Of a stretch of DNA of 64,000 nt, positions 40,131 to 48,515 are shown piece after piece (within the stretch, counting starts at the first letter, position 1; every line of letters starts with the position of its first letter). Source of the stretch: Mycobacterium vicinigordonae (GTDB lineage: Bacteria; Actinomycetota; Actinomycetes; Mycobacteriales; Mycobacteriaceae); the NCBI RefSeq assembly GCF_013466425.1, contig NZ_CP059165.1, positions 2,046,001 to 2,110,000 of the forward strand, in the 5' to 3' direction. Below the pieces are notes generated by a model. It had not been told where the DNA came from. It made no database searches and saw only the letters and a list, made by a program, of their open reading frames with translations. Made by a program: the position numbers and the translations under genes.

Positions 40131-40294
40131 GTGCTGACCCGCTTCGCCCGGACAAGGTCCGCCCTCGCGATCAGCACGGATATCTATAGTGCTGACCCGC
40201 TTCGCCCGGACAAGGTCCGCCCTCGCGATCAGCACGCATATCTATAGTGCTGACCCGCTTCGCCCGGACAAGGTCCGCCCTCGCGATCAGCACG
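40131..40294. repeat. Three tandem 58-bp repeats with internal dyad
   Basis: A 48-bp element beginning gtgctgacccgcttcgcccg and ending gatcagcacg is present three times (40131, 40189, 40247). Copies are separated by a 10-bp spacer tatctata preceded by ga or ca, giving a 58-bp period. Each element has 7-bp inverted ends GTGCTGA/TCAGCAC and an inner CGGACAAGGTCCG-type dyad, so each can fold. It lies upstream of the SnoaL-like gene. The copies are essentially identical, so the array is recent. Confidence 0.9.
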
Positions 40295-40305
40295 GGTCTC
40301 ACGTC

Positions 40306-40386
40306 GTGACGTTACCTTGGACCCCGAGCCGGCTCCGCAACCTGACCGGCAAGCGGGTCATCGTGACCGGCCGGGGAACGATCTAG
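40306..40386 (+). pseudogene. Truncated SDR N-terminus
   Basis: Directly after the 58-bp array a GTG-started frame reads MTLPWTPSRLRNLTGKRVIV, then TGRGTI and stops. L-x-G-K-R-V-I-V-T-G is the first strand of short-chain dehydrogenases, but the glycine-rich loop and the remaining ~250 residues are missing. This is the 5' stub of a gene cut off near 40375, next to the repeat. The following stretch to 40614 contains nothing I can assign. Confidence 0.5.
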
Positions 40387-40614
40387 CGAAGGTGGGCGGG
40401 CATACCGATGGGACTCGCGCGTCCCGACTTCAACGGGCGACCTCCCGCGGGCGCCCAGGGCGCCGTGAAGTCTTCGCCGGCGCGGCCTTTCCACCCTGCG
40501 CCTCTCGGCCGCCCGCCATCGGCAACGTCGCGCAGTTGAATTTTGGCGTCATCAAACGAAACACGTGGCCGCTGTTCAGACGTCCAGACTTTCGTCCGCC
40601 GCTCCAATCACCTC

Positions 40615-41442
40615 TCAGCGGCGGATGTCCATTCCAGCATCGACTTTGAATACGCTTCCGGTAAACGCCCGGCCCAGATCGGAGATGAGGAACAGAATCG
40701 CGTTGCTGACGTCTCTCGGCTCGATCATGGGAAGGTCAGGAAGCGCTGTTTGCATGGCGTTGACCAGGTTCGGCATCTGTTCTACCACCTTGAACAGCGC
40801 TGGGTTGTCGGTCACCATCGGTGTTGCGCAATTGGTGGGCGCGACAGCATTTACGCGGATGCGCTCCGCTGCAAGCAGATTCGCGTACGAACGCACCAGT
40901 CCGGTGATCGCTAGCTTCGACATGTTGTAGGCGTCCGAACCGCCACGGCCATCGGTGAGGTCGAGCAAGGCGGCCATCGAGCTGGTGGCGATCAGATTGC
41001 CGCCCTGGCCACGCTCCCGCAGATGTGGGAGCGCCACCTGGAAGGTGTTCCACACACCGATCAACATGATGTCGATGCCGAGGCGCAGCGCCTCGGAGGA
41101 GTCGCGCTCGTCGGGGTTTGTGAGAATAACACCGGCGTTGGCGATGACGGTGTCAATGTGGCCGAACTGCTGCACGCCGGCATCGAATGCTACTTGCAGG
41201 GCGGCCTTATCGCGCACATCCGCTTGCTGGATGTGCATGTGCTGACCTGTCTTCTCGACGAGCCGAGCGGTCTCCTCGAGGTCCTCGGAGGTGCCCATCC
41301 GGTAGGGCACCACGTCAAGGTCCTGGCAGATGTCGACGCCGACGATGTTCGCGCCCTCTTCGGCACACATCACAGCGTGTGACCGTCCCTGACCGCGCGC
41401 GGCGCCCGTGATGAATACGACGCGGCCGTCGAGTAAGGCCAT
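40615..41442 (-). CDS. Mycofactocin-coupled SDR family oxidoreductase
   Basis: A 275-residue short-chain dehydrogenase. The cofactor loop is FITGAARGQGRSHAVMCAEEGANIVGVDIC, with an acidic Asp for NAD. NAG is in IDTVIANAGVI. Catalytic Ser-Tyr-Lys are in ATSSMAALLD and DAYNMSKLAITGL. The GAARGQGRSHA motif and insert near residue 45 are typical of the mycofactocin-dependent SDR subfamily, whose NAD stays bound and is recycled by mycofactocin during alcohol oxidation. A carveol/alcohol dehydrogenase role fits an island with a P450 and an ALDH. Its substrate is unknown. Confidence 0.82.
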   Translation of the reverse strand: MALLDGRVVFITGAARGQGRSHAVMCAEEGANIVGVDICQDLDVVPYRMGTSEDLEETARLVEKTGQHMHIQQADVRDKAALQVAFDAGVQQFGHIDTVIANAGVILTNPDERDSSEALRLGIDIMLIGVWNTFQVALPHLRERGQGGNLIATSSMAALLDLTDGRGGSDAYNMSKLAITGLVRSYANLLAAERIRVNAVAPTNCATPMVTDNPALFKVVEQMPNLVNAMQTALPDLPMIEPRDVSNAILFLISDLGRAFTGSVFKVDAGMDIRR

Positions 41443-41716
41443 CGGGTGCTCCCCTCATTTGAGTTCAACTGACTTGGGCGCGGCACCGAACTCGGGGTGC
41501 GTGCGCTATACGAGGGGGATGCTACGCCGAGGCACTTCAATCATACAACTATCTGCCTAATTACACCCGGGTTTGACTCCGAGAACGTTCCGCAATCACC
41601 TCACGGCGAGTCCGCGTGGTGCAACCTCCGGCGAGCCCGATTGGTTGCGTGGCGGCGTCAGCTACGACGCAGAATCGTGCCCGAGGCTCACTAATGCGTG
41701 AACATAGTCTATTGTA
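41443..41716. other. Divergent intergenic region
   Basis: Between the SDR (minus) and the first FadE gene (plus) are 318 bp. I see no gene here. A weak copy of the island dyad (ATTAGGCAGATAGT on the minus strand, 41548-41561) lies on the SDR side, and the strong copy lies at 41717-41730 on the FadE side. Confidence 0.5.
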
Positions 41717-41730
41717 GCTAAATGTTTAGC
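41717..41730. promoter_or_regulatory. Island operator copy 1
   Basis: GCTAAATGTTTAGC is a 14-bp dyad (6-bp arms GCTAAA/TTTAGC) located 31 bp before the FadE GTG at 41761. Its complement GCTAAACATTTAGC fits the consensus G-Y-T-A-A-A-C-A-N-N-T-A-N-C found in front of other units of the island. Confidence 0.6.
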
Positions 41731-41760
41731 GGATTTTGCCGCCGATTGGGGAGGTAGTCG

Positions 41761-42945
41761 GTGCCCTCCGAATATGGCAGATACGCGTCGGACATCGCCG
41801 GCTTCCGCCAGGACTTTCGACGATTCCTTCAGGAGTTGCAATGGGCAGCCGAATGGCGTGCCGCCGCTTTCGATAACGCCGAGGAAGGCTTGGCGTTCGA
41901 TGCGAACGTCCTGGGCCGTCTGTTCGAGGCGGGGTGGTGCCGATATGGATGGCCCCCCTCAGCCGGGGGTTTAGGGGGTAACGAAATACACCGGGCTGTC
42001 TACTACGAAGAACTCGCCAACGCTACCTTGCCGGTCCCGGCCCAACACTGGACCCTAGAGACATTAGGCCCGGCACTGCTTAAGTTCGCCCCGCGCCTTG
42101 CGGCCGAACACCTGCCCAAGTACCTCAGTGGCGCGGAGTGGTGGGGACAAGGGTTCTCGGAACCCGAAGCCGGCAGCGACCTGGCCAACTTGCGCACGCG
42201 CGCGGCCGACGACGGGCACGGGGGGTTCGTCGTAAACGGCCAGAAAATTTGGACGAGCCAGGGTTCGACCGCCGCTCGACTGCTGGTGCTGGCACGCACC
42301 GGAACCGCGGAAAGTCGCCATCGTGGGCTGACGATGTTCATGATCGATGCGAACAGTCCCGGCGTCACGATCCGGCCCATCGCGATTGCGAGCGGACGGC
42401 AGGAACTAGCCGAAGTGTTCTTCGACGACGTGCGCGTCGACACGTCGCGCCTCGTCGGCGACATGGGACAGGGATGGGCTGTGGCGATGTATCTGATGCA
42501 GTTCGAACGGGGGATGTACGGTTATGCGGCCTTGACGAAGACCCTCAGTCGGCTGACTCTACTGCGCAACGAGATGGCCAAGCGCAAAACGTCTGCGGCC
42601 CATCGCCAAAGGTTTGCCCAGACCTATGTTGCGGTCGTAGCGGCGCAGGCCCGGTGCGCCGCCACGGTCCGCAAACTGGCCTCTGGAACACCGATCGGAC
42701 CAGCTACCAGCGTCGACAAGCTGCTGTTCTCCACCGCGGAAAAAGACGCAGGAGATCTGATTCTCGATATCCGGCGCGACTGGATGATCGGTGGTTACGA
42801 GGAGACGGATCGAAATGAGTTGGACACCGCTCGAGCCGAATGGTGGTACTCGCGCGCGGCCACGATCATGGGCGGTACTGCCGAGATTCAGCGCGGGATC
42901 ATCGCCGACCACCTTCTGCGGCTCCCGAAGGAGGTCGGTAAGTGA
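41761..42945 (+). CDS. Acyl-CoA dehydrogenase, catalytic subunit of a FadE pair
   Basis: A 394-residue acyl-CoA dehydrogenase. The middle-domain flavin contacts are GFSEPEAGSDLANLRTRA and GFVVNGQKIWTS. A candidate catalytic base is Glu249 (QFERGMYGY), the helix-G position used by isovaleryl/long-chain types, since the usual YEGT site reads MGGTAEIQRG. GTG 41761 has GGGAGG upstream. It overlaps the next, shorter FadE by 4 bp. Pairs of this kind form alpha2beta2 dehydrogenases in steroid side-chain degradation, so a bulky or branched CoA ester is likely. Confidence 0.88.
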   Translation: MPSEYGRYASDIAGFRQDFRRFLQELQWAAEWRAAAFDNAEEGLAFDANVLGRLFEAGWCRYGWPPSAGGLGGNEIHRAVYYEELANATLPVPAQHWTLETLGPALLKFAPRLAAEHLPKYLSGAEWWGQGFSEPEAGSDLANLRTRAADDGHGGFVVNGQKIWTSQGSTAARLLVLARTGTAESRHRGLTMFMIDANSPGVTIRPIAIASGRQELAEVFFDDVRVDTSRLVGDMGQGWAVAMYLMQFERGMYGYAALTKTLSRLTLLRNEMAKRKTSAAHRQRFAQTYVAVVAAQARCAATVRKLASGTPIGPATSVDKLLFSTAEKDAGDLILDIRRDWMIGGYEETDRNELDTARAEWWYSRAATIMGGTAEIQRGIIADHLLRLPKEVGK

Positions 42946-43913
42946 CCGACGAATCCTGGTTGATGATCGAAGAGGCAGTTTTCAGGGTGTTCGAGGGTCT
43001 TGCCGAGAAGGGCACCGAACACACCGAGATCGGTTCACAGCTGGACGAACTCGGCTGGGCGGAGATCGAAGTGGAATATCCGACAGACGCGTGCGCTCTG
43101 CTCTTCCGTGCGCAGGGCCGGTCATTGGCCCAGACCGATTGCCTGCAGCGCACGTTGCTCAGCGAGCTCGCCGGCCTCATAGACGGCCCGGTTGACGGCA
43201 TCGTGCTGCCCGATCTGGCCGAGGACTGTGAGCCCAGCTTCGACCCCATGAACATCGCGGGCGTGATCGTCGGGCCTCCGCGTGGCCGGGTGGTCGTGCC
43301 TGTTTCAAGCGATGGCGCAGTGTCGCTGGGCGTGATCGATGCCGCGCACCTGCAATCGCGGCGAATGGATACCTTCGACTCCTCCGTCTACTGGACCCGG
43401 GTGACGGGTCGACTGGACGGGCCGAGGGTTGCAGCCGCAACCGAATGGCAGCGTGTAATCGCCGCTGCGCGACGGGCCATCGCTACCGAACTGACCGAGA
43501 TTGCAAGCGCCGCATTGCGCATCGCCGTCGAACACGCACGGGTTCGTATTCAGTTCGGCGTCCCGATCGGGTCCTTTCAGGCTCCCCGTCACGCCCTGGC
43601 GGACGCCTTCGCGCGACTGGAGGGCGCCAAGGCGGTGCTCGACGAGTCCTGGCGCGACGGCGGCCGAATGTCGGCGCAAACCGCCAAGGCGGCGGCCGGC
43701 CGAGCCCACCGCGAGGTGTGCGCGGCAGCCCAACAAGTGTGCGGTGCGATCGGTATCAGTGCCGAACACGACCTGCCACGCTACATCGCCCGTGGGTTTC
43801 AGCTTGATGCGCTCTGTGGCTCGTATCAACAGCTTGAGGCGTCCCTCGCCGATCGGCTGCTCGAGACGAAGGCGACTGCCCGTAGCCTTCCCATGTTTGC
43901 CGCAAGCCAATGA
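42942..43913 (+). CDS. Acyl-CoA dehydrogenase-like, partner (beta) subunit
   Basis: A 323-residue shortened FadE. The C-terminal helical domain is clear (AALRIAVEHARVRIQFGVPIGSFQAPRHALADAFARLEGAK; then AAQQVCGAIGISAEHDLPRY). The N-terminal and middle domains are reduced and lack the usual SEPGAGSD flavin motif and any clear catalytic Glu. This fits the non-catalytic subunit of a heteromeric dehydrogenase that completes FAD binding at the interface. GTG 42942 overlaps the upstream stop (GTGA). Confidence 0.82.
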   Translation: MTDESWLMIEEAVFRVFEGLAEKGTEHTEIGSQLDELGWAEIEVEYPTDACALLFRAQGRSLAQTDCLQRTLLSELAGLIDGPVDGIVLPDLAEDCEPSFDPMNIAGVIVGPPRGRVVVPVSSDGAVSLGVIDAAHLQSRRMDTFDSSVYWTRVTGRLDGPRVAAATEWQRVIAAARRAIATELTEIASAALRIAVEHARVRIQFGVPIGSFQAPRHALADAFARLEGAKAVLDESWRDGGRMSAQTAKAAAGRAHREVCAAAQQVCGAIGISAEHDLPRYIARGFQLDALCGSYQQLEASLADRLLETKATARSLPMFAASQ

Positions 43914-43931
43914 CGTATTAGAGGAGATCAA

Positions 43932-45074
43932 TTGCGACGCAACATATTTGATCAGATCCACGACGATTTTCGGGCAACCGCCCGCGAATTCTTCGAGCGG
44001 GAGTGCGCTCCCCACGCTGAGGAATGGGAACGCGACGGCAAGGCCAGCAGGGAGGCCTGGCTTGCCGCGGGAAAGCTCGGGTTGATTGGCTGGGCGCTGC
44101 CGGAGAAGTACGGTGGCCTGGGTATCATCGATTATCGCTTCAACCAAATCGTTTCCGAGGAATTCTTTGCTTCGGGCACCGTGGGGATTGGTCTAGGCGT
44201 CCAAAACGATATTTTGGTGCCATATCTGACCGACCTGACCACCGATGAGCAGAAGGCCCGCTGGCTGCCCAAATTCATCTCCGGGGAATACATCGGCTCG
44301 ATTGCGATGTCCGAACCGGCCGCCGGCTCGGATCTGGCCGGCATCAAGACCAGCGCCAGCGACGAGGGCGACCACTGGGTGGTAAACGGCCAGAAGACGT
44401 TTATCAGTAACGGTCTGTTGTCCTCGCTGGTGCTGACGGCGGTAAAGACGGATCCCTCAGCCGGTCGCCGCGGCCTGAGCTTACTCATGATTGAAGACGG
44501 CATGGCGGGCTTTACCCGAGGCCGTAAACTCGACAAGATCGGTCAGCATTCCGCAGACACTGCTGAACTGTTCTTCGACAACGTTCGGGTACCCAAGGCA
44601 AACCTCGTGGGGGACCTCAATCGAGGCTTCTATCATCTAGTGTCGCACCTCGCCACAGAGCGTCTCGGCGTCGCCTGTTATGCGCTGCCCATGGCGCGCC
44701 GTTCCCTTGAACTCACCAAGGCCTACGCGCTTGAGCGGACCGCATTCGGTCAGCCGATCGGGAAGTTTCAAGTCAATCGCCACTTCATCGCCGAGATGCA
44801 GACCAAACTCGACGCTGCCCAGACCTATCTCGACCAATGTGTGCTGGCCGCCAATGACGGAACCCTGAGCGATGAGGACGCGGCGGGGCTGAAATGGTGG
44901 ACGTCAGAGGTGCAGTGGGAGATCGTCGATCGCTGCTTGCAGATGCACGGCGGCTACGGATACATGAACGAGTACGAGGTTGCGCGACTGTGGCGGGATT
45001 CGCGGGTGCAGCGTCTCTATGCGGGCACGACCGAAATCATGAAAGACTTGATGGGACGGGCGATGGGGTATTGA
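43932..45074 (+). CDS. Acyl-CoA dehydrogenase (long-chain/isovaleryl type)
   Basis: A 380-residue complete FadE. It has the N-terminal helices with LGLIGWALPEKYGGLG, AMSEPAAGSDLAGIKTSA, VVNGQKTFISNG and AFGQPIGKFQVNRHFIAEM. The base is probably Glu243 (ATERLGVACY), the IVD/LCAD position; the other site reads YAGTTEIMK. It starts at TTG 43932 with a good RBS (GAGGAGATCA) 18 bp after the preceding stop, so it joins the same operon. It is a close paralogue of the gene at 53344: same length and same catalytic position. Confidence 0.9.
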   Translation: MRRNIFDQIHDDFRATAREFFERECAPHAEEWERDGKASREAWLAAGKLGLIGWALPEKYGGLGIIDYRFNQIVSEEFFASGTVGIGLGVQNDILVPYLTDLTTDEQKARWLPKFISGEYIGSIAMSEPAAGSDLAGIKTSASDEGDHWVVNGQKTFISNGLLSSLVLTAVKTDPSAGRRGLSLLMIEDGMAGFTRGRKLDKIGQHSADTAELFFDNVRVPKANLVGDLNRGFYHLVSHLATERLGVACYALPMARRSLELTKAYALERTAFGQPIGKFQVNRHFIAEMQTKLDAAQTYLDQCVLAANDGTLSDEDAAGLKWWTSEVQWEIVDRCLQMHGGYGYMNEYEVARLWRDSRVQRLYAGTTEIMKDLMGRAMGY

Positions 45075-45116
45075 GGACCCGCGAGTTGGCAAGATTTCTT
45101 GACAATGTAGGAGATA

Positions 45117-45130
45117 GTTAACCAAATCAT
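45117..45130. promoter_or_regulatory. Weak island operator copy before GntR gene
   Basis: GTTAACCAAATCAT shares G-T-T-A-A-N-C-A and a T at position 11 with the island dyad but lacks the second half. It lies 42 bp before the gntR ATG, in a short AT-richer gap beginning TTGACA, so it could serve autoregulation. Weak on its own. Confidence 0.3.
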
Positions 45131-45171
45131 TGATTTCCTCATTACCGCGCGACCGGAAGGACGGACACACC

Positions 45172-45912
45172 ATGGAGGTCGAAAGCCTTCGAGAACCGAA
45201 GATGGCAGATCGCGTCGCGGCTGTGCTTCGTAAGATGTTGGTCCGCGGCGAGATCACCGAGGGCAGCATGTTGCCCTCGGAATCCGAGCTGATGGAGCGT
45301 TTCGGGGTATCTCGACCGACGCTGCGCGAGGCATTCCGCGTGCTCGAGTCGGAGTCGTTAATCAAGGTCGAACGCGGCGTGCGCGGGGGGGCGCGGGTCC
45401 ATCGACCGCGGCGGCAGACCTTGGCACGATATGCGGGTCTGATTCTTGAATATGAAGGAGTCACGCTCAAAGACGTCTACGACGCCCGCGTGACGATCGA
45501 GACGCCGATGATCGTGCAGCTTGCACAGAACCACACGGCTGCGATCATCAAAGAACTCGAGCAGATCGTCGAGGACGAGGCGAATCTGCCACCCGGCGAA
45601 GAGGCTGTCGAGCAGCTCACGGATTTTCACGCTGCCATCGCGCGGCTGTGCGGCAACCAGACCTTGCAGATGGTCAGCGAAATGCTGCACCACATTATCG
45701 TCAAGGCCAACAGATCGCTGCAGCCGGCCACAGGAGCACGCGCCGAGCAGGCTGCACGGCGTTCCGCCAAAACTCATCGGCTGGTACTCGACCTGATTAA
45801 AGCCGGCGATGCCGAAGGCGCCAGCGAGTTATGGAGCCGGCACTTGAAGAAGGGCGAGGAGTATGTCCTGACCGGGTCGATGTTGTCCACCGTGGTGGAT
45901 CTGCTCGAATGA
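45172..45912 (+). CDS. FadR-type GntR (FCD) transcriptional regulator
   Basis: A 246-residue regulator. The winged HTH covers about residues 10-75: ADRVAAVLRKMLVRGEITEGSMLPSESELMERFGVSRPTLREAFRVLESESLI. The FCD effector domain (about 90-230) has DVYDARVTIETPMIVQLAQ, LTDFHAAIARLCGNQTL and AKTHRLVLDLIKAGDAEGASELWSRHL, with the Asp/His residues that often bind metal. Effectors of this family are often acyl-CoAs or organic acids. It is the only regulator seen in the island, so it is the best candidate to bind the repeated dyad. ATG 45172 chosen; GGAAGGA lies upstream. Confidence 0.88.
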   Translation: MEVESLREPKMADRVAAVLRKMLVRGEITEGSMLPSESELMERFGVSRPTLREAFRVLESESLIKVERGVRGGARVHRPRRQTLARYAGLILEYEGVTLKDVYDARVTIETPMIVQLAQNHTAAIIKELEQIVEDEANLPPGEEAVEQLTDFHAAIARLCGNQTLQMVSEMLHHIIVKANRSLQPATGARAEQAARRSAKTHRLVLDLIKAGDAEGASELWSRHLKKGEEYVLTGSMLSTVVDLLE

Positions 45913-45925
45913 TCGACTCAAGGTC

Positions 45926-46529
45926 ATGAGTTCTATCGCGGCGGAAAACTCGTACTCTGCTTCCGATTCGGAGAACGGCGGCCCGGATAGTCGATAGATT
46001 CGGGATAGAGATCTGCGAGGAGGACCCCTCGGCCGGCACCGCCGCCATGTCGATGCCGACGGCGGATCTGTTCAATCCTCTTACCGAGCTGCCCACCGTC
46101 GCACCGCTTGCCTTCCTGGTTGATGTCGTAGCCGGACTGGCCAACCACTTTCGCCGTGAGCCGAACCAATGGACAGTGTCTCGGAGCTGTGGCTCGAGGT
46201 TGACCCCGAGTGCACAGTTGATTTCGACGCGGGATCGCCAATTACCGCTTCTGCCAAGGCTGTAGCGGCTGCTGGAGTCACATCGCTGTCGGAGTGTGAG
46301 CTGATTGCTGGGCAAAAGGTGCTGAGCGTGGGCAGTGTGCGGTCGGTATTCGTTCCAGCAGACGGTGTCCAGTCGCAGTGGCCAGCCGACCCGGTACATT
46401 CGGACTTTCCGAGCTGCACAGGGTGCCCGGTATGAGGGCACCGCCGTCCGTCAGGGCCGACGCAGCGCCATCGCCGATGCACGGGCGGTATGCCGCGACG
46501 GTCGTCCCGCCATCACCGCGTACCGCTGA
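45926..46529 (+). pseudogene. PaaI-type acyl-CoA thioesterase, broken by frameshifts
   Basis: Three frames together read as one hotdog thioesterase. The first piece contains RFGIEICEEDPSAGTAAMSM and then NPLTELPTVAPLAFLVD and ANHFRREPNQWTVS. After a shift near 46175 it continues SELWLEVDPECTVDF and SVGSVRSVFVPADGVQ. After a second shift near 46425 it ends GTAVRQGRRSAIADARAVCR and DGRPAITAYR (stop 46529). A further shift near 45960 separates the ATG. All parts are in the expected order, so this is a decayed gene and not chance. It ends 3 bp before the convergent hydratase. Confidence 0.7.
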
Positions 46530-46532
46530 AGA

Positions 46533-47345
46533 TCAAGATCGGTTCGAACGAGCGCGAAATGCGGCTACCCTGTCCTTGAATTCGGGGGTCGAGAACGATG
46601 TGTACTCCGCCGCCAACGCGTACTCCAACACGCCGAGCGCAGCCCGCGAAAGGTGCATGTTCATCGCCCTCTTGGTCGATTGCACAGCCTGCGAGGGCAG
46701 GCTCGCCAACCGCTCGCCAAGCGCAAGACCTTCCTCCAGAACACGGTCGTCGGACACCACCCGCGTCGCCAGGCCCACATCCTTGGCGATCTGAGCGGTA
46801 ATCTGCTCACCGAGCAGCACGAACTCCTTGGCCTTAATCATGCCCACCAGTAACGGCATCATCGCTGCACCGCCGTCACCTGCGGTCAGACCAACTGCTA
46901 CATGAGGATCGGCAAGATAGCTGCCTTCGCCCATCACCAACAGGTCCGACAGCAGAGCTATGGAACACCCCAGTCCGACGGCGGGGCCGTTGACGGCCGA
47001 CACGAGCGGTTTGCTGAAGTTGATGATTTCCAGAAAGACGGTTCGCGCGTCGGCGATCTGCTTGGCGCGCGCGTCGGGATCCTCGATCAGCCGGCTGAAC
47101 ATCACCATGTCGCCGCCGGCGGAGAAGGCCTTTCCGGCGCCGGTGATCACGACGGCACGGACATCCTCGTCGTTCTCGAGCACGCGCCAGATCCCGGCGA
47201 ACGCCTCGTGGACGTCCTCGTTGACGGCGTTTAACGTCTCAGGGCGATTGATCCGGATCAGATGCGCGCCGCCGATCTTTTCGACCAGCAGCGACGGCGC
47301 GAAAGCCTCATATCCCGCCAGTGTCGCAACTTCTGATGTGGTCAT
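46533..47345 (-). CDS. Enoyl-CoA hydratase/isomerase family protein
   Basis: A 270-residue crotonase-fold enzyme. It has INRPETLNAVNEDVHEAF, the oxyanion-hole segments GAGKAFSAGGDM and AVNGPAVGLGCSIALLSDL, and then YLADPHVAVGLTAGDGGAAMMP. The usual second catalytic Glu (P-E) is replaced by P-H, and an Asp occurs in GDGG. Crotonases with this pattern use Asp and often act on unusual substrates. It lies upstream-to-downstream behind the thiolase unit (9 bp gap), as part of a three-gene minus-strand operon. Confidence 0.88.
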   Translation of the reverse strand: MTTSEVATLAGYEAFAPSLLVEKIGGAHLIRINRPETLNAVNEDVHEAFAGIWRVLENDEDVRAVVITGAGKAFSAGGDMVMFSRLIEDPDARAKQIADARTVFLEIINFSKPLVSAVNGPAVGLGCSIALLSDLLVMGEGSYLADPHVAVGLTAGDGGAAMMPLLVGMIKAKEFVLLGEQITAQIAKDVGLATRVVSDDRVLEEGLALGERLASLPSQAVQSTKRAMNMHLSRAALGVLEYALAAEYTSFSTPEFKDRVAAFRARSNRS

Positions 47346-47354
47346 GACGTCTCG

Positions 47355-48515
47355 CTAGTTCCTCTCACTCGACAGTATGGTGATCGCTGACACAGCCGTC
47401 GGTCCACCGATGTTGTGTGCCAATGCTATTCGTGCCCCGTCGACTTGGTTCTCCGCTTCGCCTCGCAGCTGGTTGAACAGTTCGTAGCACTGCGCTACCC
47501 CGGTGGCTCCCGGTGGATGCCCTTTGGCCTTCAGACCTCCACTCGGGTTGATGGGTATAGATCCACCGACATAATTGTCTCGCGCCTCAACGATTTTGTA
47601 CGCCTCGAACCGGTTGGCGAAACCGAGATCTTCGTAGCTGATCATCTCGACTCCAGTGAAGCAGTCGTGCACCTCGGCGACATCCACATCGCGGGGGGTG
47701 AGCCCAGCCATCGCGAAAGCCGCCTTGGCGGCACGGACGGTCGGCGGGAAGGTCGTCATGTCCGACTTGTGCTGGTGCATCACACGATCCATGCCAAGAC
47801 CGACGCCGCGCACCCATACCGGGCGATCGGTGTAGTGGTCCACGACATCCTCGGCGGCCAAGATCACCGCCGCGGCGCCATCACTTTGCGGTGTGCAGTC
47901 GTAGAGACCGAAAGGCTCCACCACGGTGGGCGCCGCCAACGCCTGCTCGACAGTGATCTCGTAGCGCAACTGAGCATAGGGGTTCTTCAGCGCATGGAAG
48001 TGGTTCTTGACGGCCACCATCGCCAGATGTTCCTTGGTGGCGGGTGATTCATGGAGGTAGCGGGTCACATGCAGGGCGAAGTTGGCCGGTGCGACCAAAC
48101 CCAGGGGGTAGTCCCATGCGTTGTCGCGAGTCATTGCTGCCCATTCCCAGAACGTGGTGTTGGTCGCGGTCTCGCGAACCTTGTCGGCACCGACCACCAA
48201 AACGACGTCGTACATGCCGGACGCGATTGCCATCACCCCACCTCGGATCGCGTCATTGCCTGTCGCGCAGGCATTTTCGACCCGCGTCACGGGAATGCCG
48301 GTGAGGTCCAGCGTGTCTGCGAGGATCCCGGAGGGAAACCCGTCGGTGGTCGACAGCTCACCGAACCACGCCGCCTGGATGTCGGCCCTCTCGATGCCCT
48401 TGTCGACGTGGGTGACGGTATTCGCATAGGCCATCGGCAGCAGATCCTTGATGCCGTGGCCGAAATGTTCACCGAACGGGGTCATCCCCGCGCCGACGAT
48501 TGCGACGTTTCTCAT
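47355..48515 (-). CDS. SCP2-type thiolase / acyl-CoA retro-aldolase-like protein
   Basis: A 386-residue thiolase-fold protein. The nucleophile Cys83 lies in VENACATGNDAIRGG. Other signatures are CTPQSDGAAAVILA, EVHDCFTGVEMISYEDLG and INPSGGLKAKGHPPGATG. The final catalytic region reads LAHNIGGPT, with His but no Cys, as in lipid-transfer-protein type thiolases rather than classic beta-ketothiolases. Its coupling by a 4-bp overlap to an OB-fold protein resembles Ltp2-ChsH2-type aldolases, which release propionyl units from steroid side chains. Thiolytic or retro-aldol activity remain alternatives. Confidence 0.85.
   Translation of the reverse strand: MRNVAIVGAGMTPFGEHFGHGIKDLLPMAYANTVTHVDKGIERADIQAAWFGELSTTDGFPSGILADTLDLTGIPVTRVENACATGNDAIRGGVMAIASGMYDVVLVVGADKVRETATNTTFWEWAAMTRDNAWDYPLGLVAPANFALHVTRYLHESPATKEHLAMVAVKNHFHALKNPYAQLRYEITVEQALAAPTVVEPFGLYDCTPQSDGAAAVILAAEDVVDHYTDRPVWVRGVGLGMDRVMHQHKSDMTTFPPTVRAAKAAFAMAGLTPRDVDVAEVHDCFTGVEMISYEDLGFANRFEAYKIVEARDNYVGGSIPINPSGGLKAKGHPPGATGVAQCYELFNQLRGEAENQVDGARIALAHNIGGPTAVSAITILSSERN

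Noticed and set aside
40131..40294. 58-bp repeats as a CRISPR array
   Set aside because: The spacers are only 10 bp and nearly identical, there are three units and no cas genes. It is a tandem repeat.
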